Shown in pieces: positions 38,545-52,980 of a stretch of DNA of 64,000 bases (position 1 is its first letter; each line of letters opens with the position of its first letter). The DNA is from Acridotheres tristis (Eukaryota; Chordata; Aves; Passeriformes; Sturnidae): assembly GCA_037013685.1 (NCBI GenBank), contig CM072892.1, positions 19,721,501-19,785,500 of the forward strand, read 5' to 3'. A model generated the notes under the pieces. The model was given only the letters and a program-made list of their open reading frames with translations, did no database searches and was not told the origin of the DNA. A program made the position numbers and the translations under genes.

Positions 38545-38765
38545 CACAGAAGGGATTGGAAGGGACTTGTGGAAATCACCTGGTCAAATCTGCCAAGGTA
38601 GGGTCACCTAGAACAGGTTATACAGAAACTGTTCCAGGTGGATTTTGAATGTTTCCAGACAGGGAGACTACACAACCTTCCTGAGAAGCCTGTGCCAGTG
38701 CTCTGCCACCCTCAGCATAAATAAGCTCTTGTTCAGGTTGATGTGTTTGCCAGTTATCCCACAAG
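38545..38765 (-). mobile_element. CR1 3' fragment
   Basis: On the + strand it shows agaagggattggaagggact, a 'ggtagggtcacctagaacag' block, tccaggtggattttgaatgt and gcctgtgccagtgctctgcc in the order of a reversed CR1 3' region. It is decayed and 5'-truncated. Confidence 0.82.
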
Positions 38766-39083
38766 GGAAGATTTCCCTTTCATTTGCACCATTTTCACTA
38801 CTCTGGAAAATTAAGTTTTGAAGTGAAAGCTAGAAAGTGGAGACACGTTTTTTAAAGGGAGAAAGAATACTCTGCCTACTCCATCACAAAGGTTAGTCAC
38901 CAGAGATTAAAAAAAAAAAAAAAAGAGGTCCCTTCCATGAAACAGTTCCCTAGATGCAGCTAGACCATAGCCATCATGAAGGGATGCCAAGCACTGTCCT
39001 TCAGCTCTTGGACTTCACTGAACAGGTGGCAAAAATTAAGCTGAAAGGAGGAGGTAGAAAGAGATAATTCAGACAAATTGCCA

Positions 39084-39121
39084 GTGAAAATGCACTACTC
39101 AGGTGAAAATGCACTACTCAG
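39084..39121. repeat. 19-bp perfect tandem duplication
   Basis: gtgaaaatgcactactcag occurs twice in direct succession without a mismatch, suggesting a recent local duplication. Confidence 0.9.
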
Positions 39122-40224
39122 GTGTTTTGCTTCAGAGTGGATTATTTCAAACTCTGAACAAGGCAGGACTGGGGCTGCAGAAGCTATTGGCACAATCCCC
39201 AGCCTAGAGACTGGCCATTGTGCCCTCCAGCACATGGCCCACATAAGACTGCTGTGCATGTAGACTGCTGTAGCTGTATGTAAATTACACTCTATTTATG
39301 TCACTGAATTTGGCTTGTTGCTTTTTCCTTTTAATACAAGCTGGCTTCTACATATGGCAATTAAAACTAACCTGGCAAGTGGGAAAACACCTGTATAAAC
39401 CTCTCATTATTCTGGCATTCCACACTAATCATAACACATTTTAAGAATTCAGTATTGCCTGAGGTGGACAATTTTTGTGACTTTTACAGCCAATGAACTT
39501 CCACCAGAGGACCTGACACTTTCCCTGATCCCATAGCTTTAACATTACCAAATCCTGATTAGCATTGTGGATTAATCATGTTTCAGGCCTAACAGCCAAG
39601 ATGGATTTTACCTAAAGCTCTATTCACAGTTGACTGGGCAATACCTGTTAGAATTTACAGGCACTGGCAGATCTGCTTCAGATAGCTCCTTGGAAGTAAT
39701 GATCTGTCTCGCTTCACAGATGCCACGTGTAATATATTCCAAAACACTATATTACATAGAATTTACTGATGTCTTGAGTTTTTTATTCAAACTCAAGACT
39801 GATCACATTCATCAGGAGGGCCAGAAGCCTGGAACCAGTTTCCAAAGAACTGCAGTTTGTTTATCAAGCAAAGGTAGTGACTTCACTCTGCTTTGCTGAG
39901 AGAACAAAGCAATTTTGATTTGGAACATGTTTTGCTTGGACAATCTGAGACTACTTAATCCCAAAACTACAAAATTCACATCAATTAACTATTTGCCTGA
40001 GTTTTGAAGAGAAACCTAGCTTCATAAATCCTGCTATCAAGGCAAATTCCTTATTAAAAGAATCTGTTCTATGTACAGGATGCAGTTGTAAGGACTGAGA
40101 AATACAAAGTTCTTCTGCAACCCCTATTCTTTTCATGAAGTCAGTAATATTTTGGGCAGGCAAAAGGCTGCATGCTGACAGAAAGGAACAAGATATCACG
40201 AAGAGGGTTTACCTGTGTTGATAC

Positions 40225-40370
40225 CAAAAGGGTTACTATACAGAGGTATTCAAGGCCAGGCTGGATGGAGCTCTGGGTAACCTGGTCTAGAGGAAGGTCC
40301 TCTGCCTGTAGAAGGGGCTTCAAATCAGATGATCTTTCAGGTGACTTCCAACACAATCCATACCATGAAA
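40225..40370 (+). mobile_element. CR1 3' end
   Basis: Contains gaggtattcaaggccaggct, ggatggagctctgggtaacc, tggtctagaggaaggtc and agatgatctttcaggtgac followed by ttccaacacaatcca, the terminal part of a + strand CR1. Confidence 0.85.
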
Positions 40371-41805
40371 ACTTTGGGCTGCTTGCTTTTTTGAGCCTTG
40401 AGAGCACTTTCTGCATGACCTTCCCAGACCAGTGATGATCTCCATATTGGGAATAAGAAGGGAAGCAAGTGATTCTGTGAATATAAAGGGAAAAACCTCT
40501 AGTCTCAGTAGTGTGATCCTAAGATACTCAGCTATTAATGAACTGAAGACATTCAAAATAATCCCTGTTAGAGAACAAAGGGAAGAGTAAGGGAAGGAAA
40601 ATTGCAAGGCATGCTGTTTCATTTCGTAGTAGCCAAAATGATGCTACTAAAAAGAACCACGTGACAGTGTATTATTAACCTCACTATAGTGAGAATAAAA
40701 ATAATAATAAAAAAGAAATTTATTCATTATTTGTGGTTTGACAGTTTCTTTTATCTGTTGGAATGAAACACCATGAGAAATTAGTAAAACTGAAAGTTCA
40801 AACATGATTCCCCAGAAGAAATTTCGCAGTGCCAATAGCCCTAATAACCTTGGAATGTTCAAGTATGGAGGTGAGCAAGGCTCAGCTATTTCACTAGCAG
40901 AAGGTCTTAGAGTCTAATATTTTCAGTAATATCAACTTCTGTCCTCTTGCTCTCCTAGCTTACCTGGTTTCCTTAATTTTTTATTTTTTTTTTTAAATAA
41001 GGTTGGCCAATTATGGTTTCCCATGGAAAGACAGGCATTTCAAAAGTCATATTTCTAAAGACAGGCTTCTCATCCAAGTAGTGCAGGACATGACTTTGCA
41101 GCAGTTACATTAGATGTCTGGAAACAAGAGGAGAAATCAAAGCCTCAAACCTTTCACAATTTTTTTGCTCTCGGTATTCATTTTCTTAAAGAGAATCTGA
41201 ATCCTCTTCTTAAATTCTCAAAGCAACTAGTAATGTCTTTGGGTTTGACTTGGTCCAAAAACATAAGCAAATTCAATCAGGTTTTATATAATGGAGGTAA
41301 TAAACAAACTTCTGTAACCTACTCTAATTTCACTGGCATCTTTTAATCCAAATTATGTAATGGGAATTTTTAACAACATAAGCTGTAAAGTCTGAATTCA
41401 GATCCATTTCTCCCCCTTTTGCTCAGACCTAGTTTTTTAGTGGAGCCTGCTACAGAAATAAGAATGTCCAAAAAAGCTCTAGATCCTGATGCTTTTTATT
41501 CAGGTGTTTTCCAAAACCTATCTGTTTAGGAATACATACCTCATACTTTAGAATCTTTGGAAGGCATTAGTGAGTGTCATCACACCTTCTCCCTTTGAAC
41601 CATTGAATATTCACCTTTGTACCATCCTGTCCATAAGGAACTTTTTTTTTATTTCATCAACTTCAACTGATCCTGCTTTGCAGGTAGGCATATATGAGGG
41701 TGAAGCATAGTGGGAAAGGCTAGGCAAAGTGAAGGAAAAAGGCAGCATGATTACAATTCCCAACAAATCCTGGAAAAAATGCTGAGAAGGATGCAATAGC
41801 ATAGG

Positions 41806-42340
41806 GTTCTGACCCTAGCCAGCAACCAAACACCCATCCTTCCTTGGCTCACTCAACTCTCCATTGAGATAATAATTTTAAAAAATCAAAAGAAGGAAAA
41901 TAGCTTATAGATAGAGATACTGACTATTTAATAAGAAAACCAAAAGCTGTGTAGGCAAAGCAAAAAGAAGATATTCACACCTTGCTGTTGGGAAGCAGGC
42001 AGATGTTGAGCTACTTTCTGGGAAACAGTGCATCCCCACATGTAACAGTTGCTTGGAAAGAAAAATGCCACTTTTCCCTGACCTTTTACTGTTGAGCACG
42101 TCATACAGTATGAAATATCCCTTTGGTAATTCAGGTCACTGTCCGAACTATGTCCCCACTCAATCTCTTGCCCACTGCCAGGCTATTCACAGGGGGAAGC
42201 CTTGACACTGTGCAAGCAACATGCATGAGTAGTCAAAACACCAGTGTTACCAATACTGTTTTAGCCACTAAGCATAAGCTCCTTGTGAGCTGCAATGAAG
42301 TCAAGTACTTCATCCCAGCCAGGACAAGTACAAATATACA
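41806..42340. mobile_element. Old solo LTR-like element, second copy
   Basis: Same block order as the element at 4750-5385: tagccagcaaccaaaca, a degenerate central part, gaagcaggcagatgttgagc, 'cacatgtaacagttgcttgg', tgagcacgtcatacagtatg, aatatccctttggtaattca, then a tail ending near cccagccaggacaag. It is more decayed than the first copy. No viral coding sequence is nearby. Confidence 0.6.
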
Positions 42341-45300
42341 TACCATGGCAGGGTATAAACCCAGTCTAGGGTACTCCACTCTAAAAACAGTTGAGTTTTC
42401 TTGTCTCATGCATTTAACTCCACCTTTCCATGTCTGTGGGATAACTAACAAAAAATGCAGAAGGACAGAACTTTGGGTTTGAGCACTTATCTGCTAAGTA
42501 CTACAAAAAAGTCTAAGTATTATTTCATTAAATGAGAAAAATTAAGTAAAAGCAGGACAATCTCTCATTCTTGCAGATTACTTTTAGACTTTAATACTTT
42601 CACTTCTTAGGAATCCTCACATTAATATCACTTTTCACTCAACTCACCTCCTTACAATCCCAAGAGCTCAAGCAAGTTAAGGTTGGTTTACCCATGCTCA
42701 GCACCATCTTTTTTCCTTTAATTTTCAGCCTTAGATGGGAATGCTCCCTGTAAGTGGTTCTGCTGCCAGTCTTATGCCTGATTGCTTTAATTAAAATGCT
42801 AGAAGGGATGATTTAAGAGTCTCATCATCAGGCTTGGCATAATTAGACTTCCAGACCCAGTGTCAAATGCTCCCAGGGCTGCCCCAACCTTTCATCCTTC
42901 TAAGGCAGCTGTAGGCAGTACTATACAACATGCTTTGCAGCAAGAACCATTTCTGAAAAAAAAAAGCTTTAGAATAAAGGTTTTGTCTTCTTTCTTGAAA
43001 CATAAAAAAATCTCCCTGGCACTTTTTCACAGAGTCCAGATTTATGTTTATAACCTCAGCCAAAGCAGCCCTAACATCTACTCCAGAAGTAGCTTTTTTT
43101 TTTTAGTAATGCCAAGCGTATGAAGTTAAAAATTGCCTGGTGATCCTATGGAGCAGAACACAGTATGTAAATAGCCTCACTATTTATATCCTATATAGGG
43201 TCAGTTTTGAACTAAAATGAGAAAATTAAATGGGAAAAAGAGGCCAGTGCACTCAGTTATTCTCCAGCACTTGTCAGCATCAATTAAGCACAAAAGATCA
43301 AAGCATCAGAAACAGAACAAGACTGTTCTCAAGGTGTCTCAGATTCTACTGCACTGAGTTGACAGCTGGGTATGTACCATGAAGGCTTGCCAGACAGAGC
43401 CAGAAGTGAGCCACTGTGGTCACTGATATGGATCTGGTTCCTTAATTACTACATTTTCTCTTTCTTCTTGAAGATTTCATTCTAGTTTTTCCTGAACTAT
43501 GAATGCTGTTTTACATGCACTGCTTTCATAAATTAGAGAACACTGGGGCATCATTTTAATTGTTAAAAATTCTTGCCTGTTGTATAAAGGAAATATTACT
43601 ACAAATGAGCAGCTAAAATGACAGTTTCTAGAAGACCAAGTTAAGCGGGACATACACATTACTAAAATCTCACAGCTGGGGCCTTGTAGAGAGAACTTAC
43701 ACAGATGTAGTCAGTTTAAACAAGGCACATGGTAGTTTCAGTAAGCAGTTACCATGAATGATGCATTTTCACCACTGCTGAGGTCCAAGTCTTCAAGTGT
43801 TTCTGCACTCCCAGTTTCTAAAAGCGTTGTTGTACTGCCATCTGGTGGGGAAAACTCATAGGAAGGATAGTCATGAAGGTATCTCAACAGAGGCACTGCA
43901 GTGAATGAGAATAAGAGAAGCCTGAATTCTCAATTCCAGTAGGAGTATTTTAGGACCCAATTCCAAAGTAACATGCAGATACACGGATAACTGCCATATA
44001 TTTTCTATATAATAAAGAAACAAGACCAGGAGACTTGGGCTGAGTATCAGTAAGATAGCTGCCACAGGCACCAAAGACTGACTAGACCACCAATTAAGCC
44101 ACATTGATACTGACACTGTAATATGAATTATCTGAAAGCCCACATGAACAGAAATATTTTCTAGGGGAAAGAGAAATTTACACTCAGAAAATAAATCACT
44201 AACTGGGAACTATTATTAAAATTATTCAGAGGTGCACAGTCCTCAAAGGGCACATGTAACTTTATGGATGTATCCCTTCTTTGGGTTGGTCTAGTTTTAC
44301 TGTCAAATGCACTTAACTAAAGGGCAAACTATGGCCTGTTTTAGTCAACTAAACAAATTAGTGCCTTACCTTGTGCCACTGGCTTTAATCAACTTGGGAA
44401 TGCACTGCCCATTCTAACTTAGAACCTGTAAAAGGGTTCTATTTACCCTGTATTTCCTTGGTAGGGTTGGTGCAGTAGGGTCCAGTAAGGACCCTCTGTC
44501 CCTCTTTAGAAGAGTCAAAGGTCAACTGGAAGTACTGCTGAGTTCTTTTCTCTGCAATGTCCAGCCCTAACACAGATGCTGCAAACTGCTCTCTGTGTCT
44601 GGCTCTGAAGAGGAAGCAGAAGGGATTTTCCTGGGTAGACAAAGATGTCCTCTAACTACAATGAGAGCCAACCCTCGAAGATGTGAAGAAAGTCTTTTGA
44701 GGTTACGAGGGGGTTTAAGACAAAATGTATTCCATCAGTTGCCTTTAGCCAATGAGTTTCAGGCAGGGACTTGAGATAATGGCACGGAAATATGACTGAC
44801 CTATCATTAATACAGCATGTCACCACCAAATGGTATTATTTATGTTTTATGAGTCTAAATGTGTTTTGTATGTTGCTGAGCGTTCTTCCATTAACTGTCA
44901 GGCACAAAGGAACGTTTGCCTTTGGCAGCAGACTGCAGACATTGTGTGAAAACAGAAACTGGGAGAAGTGCAGCTGAGGGCTGCCATTCTCAGCAACAGG
45001 CACTAACTCAATAGCAAATCCCTGCCTACGTCCTAGGATGGCATGGTATAGTTTAAGAGGTCAGTGCTTTCATAAATAAAAATTTCCTATTGCAAAAGGG
45101 TATGATTCAGTTTACACATAGAGAGTTGCCAATAGTAATCAAAGCATTCTTACTCTCTGGGTCATTTCAAAGCTGAGATCCAGGTATCTCAGGATCTACC
45201 ACCATGGTAATAACCAGACAAATATGGTTTTCTGGGTAGGTTATGGGCAGTGCTTGCACAGATTTCAAAAAGCGAGGATTGATTCAATCTTCATCACCCT

Positions 45301-46894
45301 GTTTTGAGTACAAGAACACATTGAGTTACTGTGAGGTCTTATCCCAAATCATTTTTTATGATTCTAGGAAACTAACAAGTGACAGATGCAGTGGGTATGC
45401 ATCTTCTTTGCTATTTGGAGGACAAAGGAATGACCTTCTCAGGCTCAGTACTAAAGATAATACAAAAAAACTATACAGAAAACCAAGGATATGCCACACG
45501 TTTTGAATAACATCCTTGCATTGATAGAGTATCAAGCACTTCAAATAGTAAGCCCCAACCTAGCTTGGCTGATTACTATTCAATTAATCAGTGAACTGAT
45601 ATGCATAGTCAGGATTTGTCTGTATCATTATTTGTTCCAAAAATTGTATCAGTTTAGAGTCCAGGTTAATTTAGTGTGAGTTTGGTTCTAGGTACCTCAG
45701 AGATAAAATCTTTTTTCTTTTTTTTCTCTTTTTTTTCCTTTTTTTTCCCCAAAATGTGATTCTGTGGTCACTGAAATCCACAGACTCTCCCAGAAGGACG
45801 TCTTTTCATTTAATAGGAGAGATGGCTGACAAGCAAAAATTCACATTACAGTAGGTAAGGGAAATGGGGAATTTTCAGAAAAGAGCAATTAACTCCTCAG
45901 GAATATCACACTCTATCTGCTTGATCAGATAATAATGGATAAGCTGAGAAAAAGGGCAGTAAGAACTGCCTGAGTGAGAGGGCAGTGTAGAAACAGACCA
46001 GTGATGACAAGATAAGAGTGCTGTTATTGTTAATATCTTTTGCTGCTTGCCTGTGTCTTTAATTAGAAGCAGCTAAAATGCCTACATCTAGAACAGTGAA
46101 AAAGGTAACTGAGCAAATGCCACATCAACAGACATTTCAGGGAGAATCATAAAAGGACTGGAAGGAAAAATGAAAGCAGATGCACCACTGGAACAGAAAA
46201 GACCAAAATACAATGAAATTGTACTTCAGAAACTAGAGAGAGACAGAAAAAAGAATGAGTTTACTGAAGTCAAACATATCTCCTCCTGTGGGAGATTGCT
46301 GGTCCCAAAAGAAGGGTAAAAAAAATCAGTAAATTTACTTTTCTTGGTAAATGTATTTGCTCCATTATAGCTTATATTAAAAAGACCCCACAGAAAGGAG
46401 GGTCGGCAGATGAATCAACAGATAACTTTACCCTGCAGTTCCACTGGAGGTATGATGGATGTTTAAGTATTTCCAGTCACAGTGCCAGAAAAATGCAAGG
46501 AAGTGTCTTGCCTCTTAACTGCAAATGCTTGGGAAGTTTGGAAAGGGTGGACACCATTACTTAATGGGAATGAAATCACGACAATGGAGCAAACACCACA
46601 ACAGCAGTCATAGTCCATTACTTGAGAACTTTATAGGTTTGGAAACGCAAACTGGCCAGATTGAAAATGCCAGGCATTAACCAAGATCCAGACCTTATAT
46701 TACTATTCAGACTTGTACCAAATCAGCCTGCTTCTGAATTTCTCAGCAAGGTTCTATGTTTAACAAGTTAAACCCAATAAACTTAAACTTTGTGTTTAGA
46801 GAGCAGCCGATCAAAAATCCAGTTCTAGATCTAAAGCACGGAGAAATAATCCTGGAAATACCACCTCTTCTTCCAAGAATTTCCAACTGAATAG
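42341..46894. other. Non-coding, no gene seen
   Basis: AT-rich sequence with short frames only. The pyrimidine tract at 45709-45750 is the one clear low-complexity feature. Confidence 0.65.
45709..45750. repeat. Pyrimidine tract
   Basis: About 40 bases of T with regularly spaced C (ttttttttc-type units). Confidence 0.9.
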
Positions 46895-47612
46895 AATTCA
46901 CAGAACCACAGAATGGGTAAGGCTGGAAGAGATTACAGTTGGGTCATCTGGTCCAATATCCCTGCTCGAGCAGGGCCATCCTAGAGCACATGGCACAGGA
47001 TTGCATTCAGACCGTTCTTGAATATCTCCGGTGTGGGAGACTTCACAGCCAAATCTGTTCCAGTGCTCGGTGACTCACACAGCAAAGTTATTCCTCGTGT
47101 TCAGGTGGAACTTTTTGTGCATCAATTTCTGCCTGTTGTCTCTTGTCCTATTGCTGGGCACCACAGAGTGGAGCCTGGAACCTTCCTCTTGGTACCCTCC
47201 TGTCAGATACTGACAGATATTGATAAGGTCCCCTCTCAGTTGTCTCTTCTCAAGGCTGAACAGGCCCAGTTCCCCCAGCCTTTCCTCATGAGACAGATGC
47301 TCCAGCCCCTTAATCGTCTTTGTTGCCCTCCACTGGACCCACTCCAGGAGTTCCATGTCTCTGTTGGACTGAGGAGCCCAGACCTGGACACAGCACTCCA
47401 GCTGTGGCCTCACCAGGGCTGAGTAGAGGGGCAGGATCATCTCCCTTGACCTGCTGGTAATGCTCTTCCTAATGCAGCCCAGGACACCGTTGGCCTTCCT
47501 GGCTCCCAGGGCACACTCTGGCTCACAGACAACTTGTTGTCCACAAGGAACCCCAGATCCTTCTCTGCAGATCTTCTTTCCAGCAAATCAGCCCTCAGTC
47601 TGTACCAGTAAA
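46895..47612 (-). mobile_element. Longest CR1 fragment (about 0.7 kb)
   Basis: Begins at the left with cacagaaccacagaatgggt (CR1 3' terminus) and runs through the 3' UTR into the reverse-transcriptase C-terminus. The - strand keeps an open stretch at 47440-47075 reading LYSALVRPQLECCVQVWAPQ, then RRATKTIKGLEHLSHEERL-type and LGLFSLEKRQLRGDLI sequence. Being open for about 120 residues, it is younger than the other CR1 pieces here. It is 5'-truncated and so not an active element. Confidence 0.92.
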
Positions 47613-50600
47613 TTAAAGCTGCTTCTGTCTCTGCAGCAAAATTAATGAACTAACACATGGACAAACCTTCAGGTTCTCTGGACTTAAGCGCCCATGTCCC
47701 TAAGCCATTTGCAGTCTCTGGTGTCTGTGATCCTTTCAGCAGGGCATCTCCCCTTAGACCTCTGGACTGACTCCATACTCTGAGATCCTACAGTCAGGGA
47801 CCAAAGGTAATAGCAAGGTAAACTCTTCTGTTCTTCACTTTTAACATAGGAATGTATGCTAGTGATAAAAAGCACTGGAAAGCCATCCATAATTCCACAG
47901 TGAAATTAACTGTGCACTTACAACCAAGTTGAAATAATTTCCAGCTATTTTATGCTACTCATTTAACTTCAAATATTTCAACTTTTAGATTTGTCATAAA
48001 AAGAAGGTACTAAAGGCAAAGAGTTGCTAAGTAAAGTTTCCTCCAGTTTTCCACCCACCAGTTATTACCCTTAATAATGCATACAGAGCAGAAAGCACTT
48101 CTCTTCCCACCACTTGATGCAGGATGCATCTCCTGGACATTATAAGTTGTCCCCTCTCACAAACCTATCATGTTTGTACATATCAGCTTCCTCCCCCACC
48201 CTCCTGGGCAGTGCTTTTGAAATTTAACCAAATTAATTTTCAGGGAGTTTGCTGTAGTATTTTATTCTTGTGTTGTCACGTCACAAATTCAGAGCTATTT
48301 TAGCAGCCTATTAAATGCTTCTCTGCAGAAATTAAGTTACTTCAAATGAAAGGAAGGTATAAGTAACAGGTACTGCATTTCATTCTTACTCCTTGTTACA
48401 CAGACTTCATTTGGGAATCATAACCTTGTTGCACAAGGCAAACACGTTGAATAAATAAGTATCCAAAGCAGTGCAACATTACAAGCAAGCCTCGCAGTAT
48501 AAAGCGCCTCATCAGTTAGTGTCAAACTACATTGCTATTGGTCAGTAGCTGCGCAGCTCCATTCTCCTATCGTGAGACTGCTGCAAAACAGCATCTGATA
48601 GCGTGGTTGTATCATGTCACAAGAACCTGTTTGGTGACTGTGCCAGAAGATTACAACTGATGCTGTCACACAACACTGTGATATCTTAAAGGGACACTCC
48701 TGAGTCATTGTTGCTTGACAACACCACATTTCTGTCATAAAGGCAAATCATCTCTAGGCGGCAGCACATGGGATCATTAACATCTGATATGTATCCAGAT
48801 ACTGCAGCATATGGGGAGAAATGCCAAAAGCAAACAGGTTTCATACCATCTGATTTTGGGTGTCTAAATTAGAAAGCTAATAACCTTGTATCATCCAGAG
48901 ACAGAAATACAAGCATTCAAAATATGATTTATAGCTACAGCTTAAGCAACATTGCCCTTAGTTGCCTCCTGAAAGAACCATTGCTACCCCTAGGGAACCT
49001 GGAGAAACTCGTCTAAGATAAATATTCACATTTAGATGTCCAGTGTTTGAAACAGAAAGGTTTGATTTAAATAATTGTTTGCAAGACTATAATGCATAGG
49101 GCACAGGAGGACCCACCAAACTCAAACAAACAGAAGTAGTGAGTAAACCCTTGTATCTATAAGTTAACATAAATCCACTTATATCAGTAGAGCCTCACTA
49201 GTTCCAAACTGTCAAAAAACCACAAAAAACTAGTTTGCTGTTGTATTCCCTTCCTGTTAGAAACAGGCAGGCAGTATTACAATAAGGTATACTCAGCAAG
49301 TAATTTAAAACTTTAACACACAAATGCAAAAGAAAAACCCCAGAGATAAGTTAGTGGTATATTTGTTGACATAATGTTTCCTTCATTTCTTTCAAAATGT
49401 ATTTTTAGCAGTGTGGATGTGCATCTCACTGACCTCACTGAATGCCCAACTACATTATCATCATTTCAGTCCTGCTGTTAAAAGGAACTGTATCATTTAT
49501 ACATGTCTAAAAAAGCTCATCAAACCAAGTTTTCAAATCAAATAGAATAATTTCTTTGCAGTATTCTTGAAATACACTTTGGTCCTCTTTCCTTTGAACT
49601 GCAATTCATAATTATTAAGATCTCACATAAGGCTACATGAAAAAGATCAACAGCAGGCAAACCAAGCCAAGTGCTTCCCCAGCTCGGCCAAGAATTAAAC
49701 ACAGAGCTCCATCAGCAGGAGGGCTTTCTTTGGTAGCAAAATCTGTCTCTGCCTATATGTAAAAGGTTTCCTAAGGCTGCAAATTAAAGCTTAAAGACCA
49801 CAAGAAAAGCCTCAAGACAAGGAGAGATCCCATAGAAAAAATGCTGTATAGAATTTCCAAAAATAAATAGGTAATAATTACTTCAGTAATAGCAACAATA
49901 GTCCCCGTTTTTAATGATTCTCCTTCCCTAGAGATCTCAGCATGTTTTATAATTTATATAAGCAGCAGTGTGTGGTTCACTTAATATTAAAATCCAGCCA
50001 TCTCTGAGCACAACTGAAAAGAAAGCATTAAATTACATTTCATTATGTAAGGAAAAAAAAAGCTATATTAATTTGAAATCACAAGGGAAGTTTCACAAGA
50101 CATTTGGAGAAAACACCACTCCCTGGAGAAGTGCCATTGAATATCTAACAAACTGAAATGGTCAAGACTTCTTGCCTGTTAAAAGGAAAAATTATCACTT
50201 CATCCCCTAACCCCTGCCAGCACTGCTCTGAAACAAGCTGGGGAGGCAGTTCATCAGTGACTGAAAGGGAGAAGCCCAAACACTGTATGGGAGTGCTCTT
50301 AAGAGCAGCTCTTAAAAAGGTTTGAAAAATGCACAGGCACTACTTGCCCTGGAAATGGATTTATTTGGAGCATGAAGCAGCCTGCTAGTTTTGTCCCATG
50401 TTGCATGTACCCAAGCACAGGCTGACATACGGACCATACATCTGATTGATAATGTCATATCAGTCTGATTTGTCTTAGCACAGTATTGAAGACAAAGGTG
50501 CAGTATGATGAAGGAAACAGATTTCTAAAGGAAATTAGTCTGATTTGACAAGAGTGTGCAACCCAAAGTATCTTTCCCACAGCAATTCTGCTTATTAATT

Positions 50601-51869
50601 AGTAGCAGTGAAGGAGGATGAGCATTTCACTTCCTTCTCTTTTTATTAATATGCACAGTAAGTCAAAGCTTCCATCATACAAATCAAGATGGAATACTGT
50701 TAGTCCTATCCCAAAGTAACATATGAACCTCTTGTGATGTAGCACATACAAACACTTCTAAGTCCTTATGCTCAGCTTTTCCATCACCCATCATTCACTC
50801 TCATCACTGAAAGCCAAAAAGCGTGTGCTATTTCTCAAGTGCAGATCAAGTGTTACACTCAGAAAGTATCATAAAGTAAATAAAAAAATAAAACTGCAGG
50901 CAAACAGAATTAAAACCGAAATTTAATCCTGTTTTTCTTTTAAAATTATCGTTATGTTCTCCCAGACCAGAAACACTAGACTGGAAATCCTACATAAGCT
51001 GTCTCCTTGAAACTCCTGTCATCTTGGACATAACCAGATTTTACAGCTAAACAACCTCTAACACAAAGAGATTTAAACAAAACAAAACAAAACAAAAAAA
51101 TTCCCAAAACAAAAAACAACCAAACAAACCCCCCCCCAAAAAAAAACAAAAACAAAAAACCCAAACAAAAAATAAACCCAACCAACTCAAAATAAAAACA
51201 AAAAAGGAAATAAAAGGCATATAAACACATAAGAAACATACTTGGGCTCATTTCATATTGTGGTATTGTGGCCAAAAAAAGGGCATCAGCTCCAGAGCTG
51301 ATAATCTAGTAATACCCCACCATAATTAAAACATGCTTCATTTGCTTTTATATAAAATAGCTAAAGCCAGCAAGACAGACTTGTCTTTTCCTTTTAACCT
51401 GCTATGATGGCTCAACTGGTCTCTGATTACACGAGGCTTACAAGTCATCTGAACACATTAATATGCAACTATTTAATAACGCTACAGTGATTAAGTGTCT
51501 AAAGTTATCTTAGCCAGTTCAGTGAATATCTAATGCAAAGTGAGCTAAATTTACAGTGGAAGTGCAAAAGCTCTGATTATGGCAAGAGTATTACAGTCAT
51601 TTATTTCAGTTGTAATCTCCTGCCAAATTGATGCCCATAGATACTAAATTGTTTAACAATGAAAAGTGGCCATACTGTTGCATTCTCAGAAGTCTTGCCA
51701 GCACAAGGAATGGATCACGGAAACTTAAACTGCTCATTAACACTCCTAAAGAGTCATCTCAAAAGGTGAAGCCCTGATATTGCAATGGAAGGAAATTTTG
51801 CTTCAGAAAAGACATGAATTAATGCTTTTATTAACTTCAGAAACCTGGCAAGGAACAAAAGCCACAGCT
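47613..51869. other. Non-coding, no gene seen
   Basis: AT-rich sequence with an A/C-rich tract near 51070-51210. No recognisable exon, RNA gene or mobile element. Confidence 0.65.
51070..51210. repeat. A/C-rich low-complexity tract
   Basis: Interrupted aaaac / aaaaac units with a run of nine or more C near 51130. The long open frame on the opposite strand (Phe/Leu/Gly-rich) is a by-product of composition. Confidence 0.9.
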
Positions 51870-52015
51870 TTTAGTAGCCGGAGAAGATCATACTGAACAT
51901 GAAGAAAAGCATCTTCACCAAGAGGGTAATGTAGCATTAGAAGGCATAATCCAGAAAGATGGTGGAATCTCCAAGCTGCTTCCAGACAAAACCACAGCTT
52001 ACCTGGTCTATCAGT
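51870..52015 (+). mobile_element. Possible decayed CR1 3' region
   Basis: aagaaaagcatcttcaccaa, gagggtaatg and agatggtggaatctccaagc resemble consecutive CR1 blocks, with large losses between them. Weak. Confidence 0.4.
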
Positions 52016-52967
52016 AAGAACAATCCTACTCTCAGAGGGAGGCTGGGTGAGAATATACTCAGAGACTCCTTCCAAACAACCTTTCCAAGATTCTGTCATC
52101 TTGTGGGCAGACACAAGCCAAGCCAAAAAACTAACTGCAGCAGGAAATGGCTGCAAGAGCCCTAGTACAGCAGTAGGGCCATACACCTGGACAACTCTCA
52201 GGTAAAGGCTCATAGAAGATCCTGTGCAAGTGCTTTTGTCAGCAACTGTGGTTTTTTTCAAGACGTTGATTTTGGCACTGTCTTGCACCTATCAGAAAAC
52301 ATTTTAGCTGAATGACTGAAGCACACCAGCCACATCCTTGTCTTTTCCCTGAGACACACTGTTTTGCCTATCAGACATGCCTTTGCTGAAACACGAAGAT
52401 GTTCCACATGTTCAAGTTAGAGGGGAAGTCTGGCACACTAGGTTCCCTTCGGAACAGCTGGTGCTGGCATTTGTAGCTGGTTACAAATGCACGAAGAACC
52501 TTAGCATAGCAATGGGAGTTCAGCAGAGGAAAACTGCTCTCTTCTTTTTTTCTTACAGTCATCATGGTTTAACTTCGAAAAATTTCTCTGCTTCAAAAAC
52601 CTTTCATGCATATGAATGTGATTTTCAGCTTGTCTCTCAACTTCACTGTTACAAAGACTTGTTAGGGAAAAAAAAGTAACTAGAAGGACTCCAGGGTAAA
52701 TGAAATACACAAACTGACAAATCTTTCTTGTGTCTGGTTGCACCTTTCATCCCCACTGGTAAAAAACATCATTTTTCACATCACTTAAAAATTGTGTGCA
52801 TTGGACACTTCTGTATATGCCGGTAAACATACTTGCATCTCAAGCTTTCTTGTAGTGACTGGTATGATTTGCTCTGCGGGTTAAGCATAGTTTCAAACAG
52901 CTGGTGCAGTTCCCAAGACAATTATTTTTTTTATTTGCCTTTTATTTAAGGCCTTACAAAGAATCTT

Positions 52968-52980
52968 GGGGGGGGGGGGG
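52968..52980 (+). repeat. Run of 13 G
   Basis: Uninterrupted homopolymer of 13 G, preceded by a T-rich stretch. Its length is prone to sequencing error. Confidence 0.9.

Larger units (their letters stand above)
38766..41805. other. Non-coding apart from listed repeats
   Basis: Includes a poly-A run at 38909-38924, the 19-bp duplication and one CR1 3' end listed separately. No gene is seen. Confidence 0.65.

Noticed and set aside
47018..47440. Frames of 121-134 codons on both strands
   Set aside because: Explained by the CR1 fragment; the - strand frame is the reverse-transcriptase C-terminus of a truncated element.
51060..51275. Phe/Leu/Gly-rich - strand frame resembling a membrane protein
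   Set aside because: It is the reverse reading of an A/C-rich low-complexity tract.
51803..52288. 161-codon - strand frame
   Set aside because: No recognisable domain. It partly overlaps a probable decayed CR1, and its length is not exceptional given the number of frames scanned.
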